From Galaxea fascicularis (taxonomy: Eukaryota > Cnidaria > Anthozoa > Scleractinia > Euphylliidae), in NCBI GenBank assembly GCA_948470475.1, contig OX419341.1, forward strand, positions 5,850,353 through 5,914,352: a stretch of 64,000 nt of DNA, given 5' to 3'. Every line of letters starts with the position of its first letter. Within the stretch, counting starts at the first letter, position 1. Below the pieces are notes generated by a model. It did no database searches and was not told where the DNA came from. It saw only the letters and a program-made list of their open reading frames with translations. A program made the position numbers and the translations under genes. Below are positions 58,331-64,000 of the stretch, in pieces.

Positions 58331-59608
58331 GGAGTGCTACCCAGTCCTTTTTGAATGGTCGCAATTTAGACAATTTCTCCACTGACAAACTTGAACGTTA
58401 GAATCGTATCACCCAACATCGTGACTGCCTCATTTTGGGATTTCACCAGGTGACCTGGAGTCAAGCAGTTCTGCATTCTTATTTGATGGTTGTTGTATTT
58501 GTTTCTGCCTGCTCTCGGCTGTGCCTTACACCCATTTTGAAATCACCACTGGTTATTCTGGCAATCTGACTTCAAAACCGGGTTTCCTGAAGTAGATTTT
58601 AAGTAAATATTAATATTGACAAAAAACTGTGTGATTTCAAACTTGGTGTAATTAAGTGGGAATTGAACTTCGTGCCGGTCGTCCAATAGTTTTGGTCTGA
58701 AACTACGCGTATGATTTCAGATCAAATTGTACTCCACTCAGTTCAATTACCATTATATATGTAACGCCCGATTCATTGATAAGGGAAAAAAAGGTGGAAA
58801 GGAGTGGAATTTCAAGGTGGTTACGTTTTAATCACGGTGATAAGGATTCAAGTTAACCAGTAAGATTGAATTTCATCGTCACGCACGTTAAACCATTGGG
58901 AGAGTTAGATAATCAGATCAACGGGAAATAGCGAAAAAGCTTCTCCTTCACAATAACTTTCAACAAGCTCGGCTATCGGTTCCTTTCTCTTCAAGAACTG
59001 GTAAGGAGACTTGTTTTCCTTCTCCCCAGTTCTAATCTCGGTCGGCGACGCAAGCTCGGGTGATTATTCCCACCCCGTAGGACAACTCAGTCGAACTCTG
59101 GCAGTTCCCGCTCTGCTTTGGAACACCTCAACTGAGGGGACACAAACGTTAGTCCCGAAGAAATTATCATATAATCGTTACCGTTACCTCTAATTGAAGA
59201 GTCTACACCTCTGTTCAGAAAGCCCTATTTTAGCCTCCATCAATGCGACAACGTATCGTTCCTACTTGTAGCATGACTAACAACTAATGAGAGTAAATAA
59301 GATTAGTCTGCACATGTCTATCATGCTGGACAGCAATAAGTGATACATTACCTGTGTACCCCAGGTAAAAGATCGTTTCATTTATCATTCTGAAGACGAA
59401 GCACCAAAGGCACTTGGAGTTCCGAAAAAGTGCAAAAATCGAAGGCCTGACCTATTAGCAGTTCAAAGTAATGCGTAGCTTGTGATGCATGCATGGCAAT
59501 TTGAATTCTGTTCACCTTACGCATTTGAACTTTTCTTCTGAAATGGTTGTGTTGCCATAAAAGATATACATAGAGAGCGGTCCTAAAACCAAAACCAATG
59601 CACTACTC
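58331..59608. other. Gene-free region
   Basis: No gene seen. Around 58640-58760 a GTAATTAAGTGGGAATTGAA block and an AGTTCAATTACC block are partly complementary, which may mark a degraded inverted-repeat element. Confidence 0.35.
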
Positions 59609-59802
59609 TAAAGCCTGGTTCACACGTGCGACACAAATGCAAGCGTAAGGTAAGATACGCAAGCGCAGTCGAAGTCTTTATTCAAGATGGCGAACGAGGC
59701 TGACGTATACACCTTGCGTTTGTATTTGCATTTGTGTTACGGTAGTCCACACGTGTATTTCCTTGCGTTTGCATTTGCGTCGCACGTGTGAACCAGGCTT
59801 AA
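59609..59802. mobile_element. Harbinger-type MITE with TAA target duplication
   Basis: TAA at 59609-59611 and 59800-59802 flanks a 188-bp element. Its ends AGCCTGGTTCACACGTGCGA and (inverted) TCGCACGTGTGAACCAGGCT match throughout and extend for about 40 bp through AAATGCAAGCGTAAGG / CCTTGCGTTTGCATTT. A 3-bp TAA/TTA duplication is characteristic of PIF/Harbinger elements. A CAAGATGGCG motif lies inside. Confidence 0.85.
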
Positions 59803-60010
59803 GCAATCACAAGAGACGCAAAGAGCGCAAAGAACCAATCAAAATACAAAGCATGCAATTCTATGCAGCTGACGCCAAGCGCGGGAAAATGCGCGCGAGC
59901 AAGTCACAGGTTGTTTTGGTTTTGCTCTCATTGGCTAAGAGAGTGGCGCTGGTTTCGTCAACCAATCACAGTGAAGCAAAACCAAAGCAAACGCGAATCA
60001 CTTCGCTGGA
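59803..60010. repeat. Probable dispersed repeat (CCAATCA-rich)
   Basis: The segment carries several AACCAATCA boxes around an AAGCGCGGGAAAATGCGCGC core. The make-up is that of a dispersed cnidarian repeat from memory of similar sequences; no boundary or duplication is visible here. The 114-codon frame over it is therefore not called as a gene. Confidence 0.3.
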
Positions 60011-61292
60011 CTTAAATATCACACTGTCTCCTAACGTCTCACCAACTTCTTACCAACTTCTTACCAACGTTGGCCTTTCTTTTTTTGTTCGGTTGGCTTA
60101 TTATTAACGACTCTGATCCAACCTTACCCTGGGTGCCAGGGTTTATTTTTATCGTTTGGTTGACTATTGTTGTTTCCTTTGAAGAACCAATCAATGAAGT
60201 AGCTCAAATTCTGAACTAATTTGTCACATGGAACGAGGTTGATTGCTAGTGTGTCCAGAGGTCCGTCTCGCGAGCTTTTTCAAACCATTTTATTTTATCC
60301 TAGGTATTTGAGTACGGACTACGCCTCGTGTTTTTAAACCCGATAAAACACTGCTGCTCTTTTTTTTAAAACACTACTTATCTACTCCGTTGATGAAACC
60401 AAAATCATTACCTGAACGATCTACTTCCCCCACAGAAAACACGAGCACTTCGGGAGAGAGGTCATAACTATACCTTACCACAAGTCAAATCTAAACGCTT
60501 CAAGCGCTGCTTCATAAGTAGGTGCCTTTTTGGCTTTGTGTAGCTATTGTTTTTTTCTAGTACCTAGTGTTTTAATTGAAATATAGTATAGCATAGTATT
60601 CTCGGTTTTCACATGACGTCATCAAAATTAAAAAATAAAGAATTATCAATCCTTTTGAGATTTTGGTTTAGTTAGTTATTAGAACAGCTGAAGACTTATC
60701 TTTTTACAAATTTTCAGTTTGATAGGGTTTTTTGTCTTGAGATAAAGCAAGGTTGAATTTCTAAGCTTTTGCGTGACACAATGTTAAACTGGCGGCCGAG
60801 AATGCTGTCACGTAGGTTAAAAAAGTGACTTATCCTATGAGATTTTGCAATCTGAACACTGCTTAAATGAAAATAAGTAGCCGTATGGATGTTTATGAGC
60901 CCTCAGAAGACGACTACAGGCTTTTTATAGCAAAACTCGATGGCATATGTTTTTGTTAGGTTCCGGCCGCCATATTTTGTCCTCAGAGGGACACAAACAT
61001 GGCGTCTCGATACAAAGCCTTATAAATTTCAGCAAAACATTTCTTCCAATATCTTCCCTGAGAAACATCGAACAGACTTGAATATTTCCCAGACTGTTTA
61101 AATATTCATCTTCTTTTATCTCTTTGATTCTCGACTTTATTTGTTGAATGGTTTGGATGATGGTGTGACAGTGAAAACCGGCAATAGTATAGTTTGGTCT
61201 TATTAGTATTAATTTATTCTCATTGTATTGAATTGTACACTTATCACGTCTGCCTGAGAGTATATTTCCAATAAAGATTATTATTATTATCA

Positions 61293-61339
<47 letters not shown>

Positions 61340-62342
61340 CAAATTTTTGTATTCTGGGGACACCTGTCTAGCTGACCGTACTGTTCCTGAACTGAGGTTC
61401 CTCTGTAAGTACCTTGTTTGACGTCATCAGCCCAGGACATTCGCTATGCATGGGCAATTTCAGAAAACAAATGTATACATCTTGCTTAATCTCCTTCCAC
61501 TAAAACGAAAATTGATCAATTGTCAGTTTCAGTTGGCCTTTACAAAGTGATCACCCTCTGAGAGGCGCAGCAAGGAAACAAAGGTTAGATATACGGCATC
61601 GTTTTTACTCCACGGGGCCACCAAAATATACACTTCAACAGCAAGTTTAGATTTCAGTGCGAAAGATTTATATACGAGCAGCATCGCTGCAATGTACTTC
61701 TGAATGCTTTCGTTTGAATGCTTTGACCTAATTATTTGAACTGTATTCTCAAAGGCTTGGGGACACTTCAGTTAATCGTCTTGCGTGCTTTGTAGTTACG
61801 GTTTAGGCAGCCTTAAGCGAAAAATAATTAACAATCTTGAGGCATTTGGCTAATTAGTTGATCTTCTATTTTTGCCGAGACACGCGATCACAATTGATGC
61901 ATTCAAGCTTTAAGATCTCAACTAGCTCCACTTTATAAACACATTTTTAATATACGCATGAAATGCAAGCTCGTTGCAGAGCTTGGCAACAGGTTAAATC
62001 CTTACCGGCAGCGAATATTGAAAGTTTTCTTATTTCTTATTTCTCGTTTATGTAATTATTCAAATCACCTGACCCTTCAGTATTGATCATTGGTGTCAGA
62101 ATTTTAGGCTGTGTCTACACTATTGATGGTTTTCACGTTACGTAATCGCCGCCATGCTAGTGGACGGCAAACAATGGACCTCTTATTCGTTCATTTTGTT
62201 CGTCCACCAGCATTTGTCTATTTCACCATTGTTATCTGTGTCTCTAGAGGTTGGCTGCAAACTACCTACACCGGATAGCTTATCATATCAACATGAAAAA
62301 TACTACGGCCTGGTATGAACAGAAACGGCCGAGAACTGAAAG
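60011..62342. other. Gene-free region with an ATT microsatellite
   Basis: No gene seen. A TTA/ATT repeat occupies about 61276-61338, following ATTTCCAATAAAGATTATTA. That arrangement resembles the simple-repeat tail of a non-LTR element, but no RT sequence remains. Minus-strand frames here owe their length to the repeat. Confidence 0.5.
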
Positions 62343-62515
62343 TGTTGGCGCAGTGGTGAGAGCGCTCGCCTTCCCCCAATGTGTCCCGGGTTCGATTCCC
62401 GGACTCGGCGTCATAAGTGGGCTGAGTTTGTTGGTTCTCTACTCTGCTCCGAGAGGTTTTTCTCCGGGTACTCCGGTTTTCCCCTCTCCTTCTCAAACTC
62501 ATTAATAATTCATCA
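62343..62515 (+). mobile_element. tRNA-derived SINE, same family as 26700-26851
   Basis: The head has CAGTGGTGAGAGCGCTCGCC (A box) and GGGTTCGATTCCCGG (B box). It is followed by the family body with GGTTCTCTACTCTGCTCCGA, GAGGTTTTTCTCCGGGTACT and CCGGTTTTCCCCTCTCC. The body is longer than in the other copy, which lacks the GTGGGCTGAGTTTGTTGG segment. Confidence 0.8.
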
Positions 62516-62632
62516 AGTTAAAACAAAGGAAATCACAACCGTGAAGGGTGTTTGGATACCCGGTCTTAATTAGCATAGATTTTGACAATTTTACTTCTCC
62601 GTTAATTCCTTAGTTTTTGTTTCAATTGAGAA

Positions 62633-62793
62633 GATATATCAAACACTCGAAACAGTGTTTCATCGGCCATCCAAACACCTCGAATTCCGTCAAAAATACT
62701 CCGCTGCGCGTCGTATTTTCAACTCTCTTCTCGGCGTTTGGATATCCCGATGAAACACTGTCTCTCGTGTTTGATATATTACTCAAAAACCAA
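62633..62793. mobile_element. MITE with about 50-bp inverted arms
   Basis: ATATATCAAACACTCGAAAC and GTGTTTCATCGGCCATCCAA on the left are inverted on the right as TTGGATATCCCGATGAAACAC and CTCTCGTGTTTGATATAT. The short centre includes CTGCGCGTCGTATTTTC. The 160-bp element is non-coding. Confidence 0.75.
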
Positions 62794-62984
62794 CATTTAG
62801 AGTTTATTTGATTTTGAGGGCCACAGAGTCATCAGTGTCTTAGGACTACTGTTAAGTGTTTCACCCTCTTTTAATAAAGCCTATTATTATTATTACAAAA
62901 GTTTATACTTTTATGCAAATATTTCTCAAGGTCAGACAACTTAGGGAACAGTCAACAGTTTATGTTGTATTCTGTAGTCTTCAA

Positions 62985-63500
62985 AACGATTTTTTAGCAC
63001 GCTGCCAAACACTTCTTCCTTTGTTGGATATTCTTGGGTTCCCAGAGCTTCAGTTCATACGTAAAAGGTGTTCAACAGAGCCCATCACTAGGAGTGTACA
63101 ACTCCCGTACTAAGCCCCTGTATCTTTACAGAGCGATTGATTTTTAGACTATCTTTCCCGTGAAAAAAGGCAGTTCCGGTACACATGATAACGCATCATC
63201 ATCACCTTTCTTTTGTTTTAAAGTTTCTTAGCTTCGCAGAGAAACTTTACAACAAAAGAAAGATCGAGGAAAAGTTTCGTACGAGAGAATGGGGCTCCTG
63301 AGGAAGTCCCATATTTGAGGAAAATTCAATCTAAAAATAAATTAGTCTGTGAAAACGCCGTGGCAGGAATGCAGAGAAGTTGTATGCTCCTGGTAATGGG
63401 CTCCTGGTGTTCAAGCATCGCGAGCATGGAACGTTGGGCATTTTCCATTTTAATCAAAATTTCCAGACATTTTGGTCTAGAGAAAAATCCCTCTCCGGTT
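62985..63500. repeat. Possible large degraded foldback centred near 63235
   Basis: The centre is clear: CTTTCTTTTGTTTTAAAGTT and AACTTTACAACAAAAGAAAG pair around a short loop. Outer blocks also look complementary, for example GAGCCCATCACTAGGAG near 63078 against CTCCTGGTAATGGGCTC near 63388. Intervening sequence aligns poorly, so boundaries and unity are uncertain. Confidence 0.4.
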
Positions 63501-63775
63501 TGCTCTACCGGAAATCTTAGGAGAAAACGGAACTTCCTAAAATGTAGTTCAGGGAAGCTTGCCATTAAAAGGATAGGTGTTCAGAGGACGAAAGGTCTAG
63601 CTGGGAAAATATAGTAACGATTTGGTCACCGCCATTTCCTCCTGGTGCGCGTTTCCTGACGGGACACCAAGAAGGCCGCCAATTTCATATTAAAATGTTA
63701 GATGATGCCTTAATGGTTGATGAGGAAGAACAAATTTTACAACAGCAGCTGCATAGACTTTCATGAGACGTACGG

Positions 63776-63875
63776 TTAACCCATTCACCGCCAAGGGCAC
63801 TTTGTAAATTTTAGTCTGGCTAACGCCTGACGATTTTATTCGTCAAAGGGAACCTCTTGGCGGTGAAAGGGTTAA
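63776..63875. mobile_element. 100-bp MITE with TTAA ends
   Basis: TTAACCCATTCACCGCCAAG at the left is inverted at the right as CTTGGCGGTGAAAGGGTTAA with one mismatch. TTAA at both edges suggests a piggyBac-type target, although the TTAA may also be counted as part of the ends. Confidence 0.75.
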
Positions 63876-64000
63876 AGTAGTTCTTTCATGCTATTTTGGT
63901 TCGCTGTAAGATGCTAAAAAAAGAACAAAAATAATGAAGCAGTTTATTTACTCTGGACTGTGTTGCTGCACTGAGACTAAGTACTATTTTCCTCTGTTGC

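Noticed and set aside
59763..60107. 114-codon plus-strand frame
   Set aside because: It starts inside the Harbinger-type MITE and continues through a probable dispersed repeat.
60925..61440. 171-codon minus-strand frame
   Set aside because: Its length depends on an ATT microsatellite that reads as poly-Ile, with no recognisable domain or splice partner.
62343..62420. Possible tRNA gene from the A and B boxes
   Set aside because: No cloverleaf with paired acceptor stem, and the sequence continues into a SINE body shared with the copy at 26700-26851.

Overview
This 64 kb window is animal nuclear DNA, most likely from a cnidarian and probably a stony coral. The genes are intron-rich with GT-AG splicing, their predicted proteins look like animal orthologues, base composition is moderately AT-rich, and the introns are full of short inverted-repeat elements, tRNA-derived SINEs and a BEL/Pao retrotransposon of the kinds seen in coral and anemone genomes. 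The species cannot be fixed from the sequence alone.

Layout. (1) 482-4449, minus strand: the 5' part (4 exons, about 159 residues) of a DHRSX-like short-chain dehydrogenase that runs off the left edge. (2) 4782-11079, plus: a complete 5-exon lysosomal peptide/histidine transporter of the SLC15A3/SLC15A4 type, head-to-head with gene 1 across about 330 bp. (3) 12785-35107, plus: a complete 24-exon SDAD1 (SDA1) orthologue for 60S ribosome biogenesis; its intron 21 alone is 8.3 kb. (4) 37808-37879, minus: a tRNA-Gln(CTG) gene with a T-run terminator. (5) 38384-42822, plus: a 5-exon gene joining a GABP-alpha-type N-terminal ubiquitin-like (OST) domain to a SAM/Pointed domain, then stopping without an ETS domain. 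(6) 45289-51352, plus: an intact BEL/Pao LTR retrotransposon with two LTRs that read as identical, a 5-bp target duplication and one 1856-codon gag-pol ORF. (7) 51353-64000: no gene found; it holds a degenerate LINE piece, a hAT-type MITE with a duplicated 3' end, a Harbinger-type MITE, a SINE, a TTAA-flanked MITE and local tandem duplications.

Exon models were built by hand. Every splice junction keeps frame, and the SLC15A4-like (634 aa), SDAD1 (696 aa) and OST-Pointed (210 aa) models each close exactly at a stop codon. The host genes are housekeeping or signalling genes with no evident shared pathway. The most unusual items are the ETS-less OST+Pointed protein, the young BEL element whose ORF begins inside its primer-binding site and ends inside its 3' LTR, and a 541-bp inverted-repeat insertion with a 13-bp target duplication and hammerhead-ribozyme-like motifs in SDAD1 intron 6.
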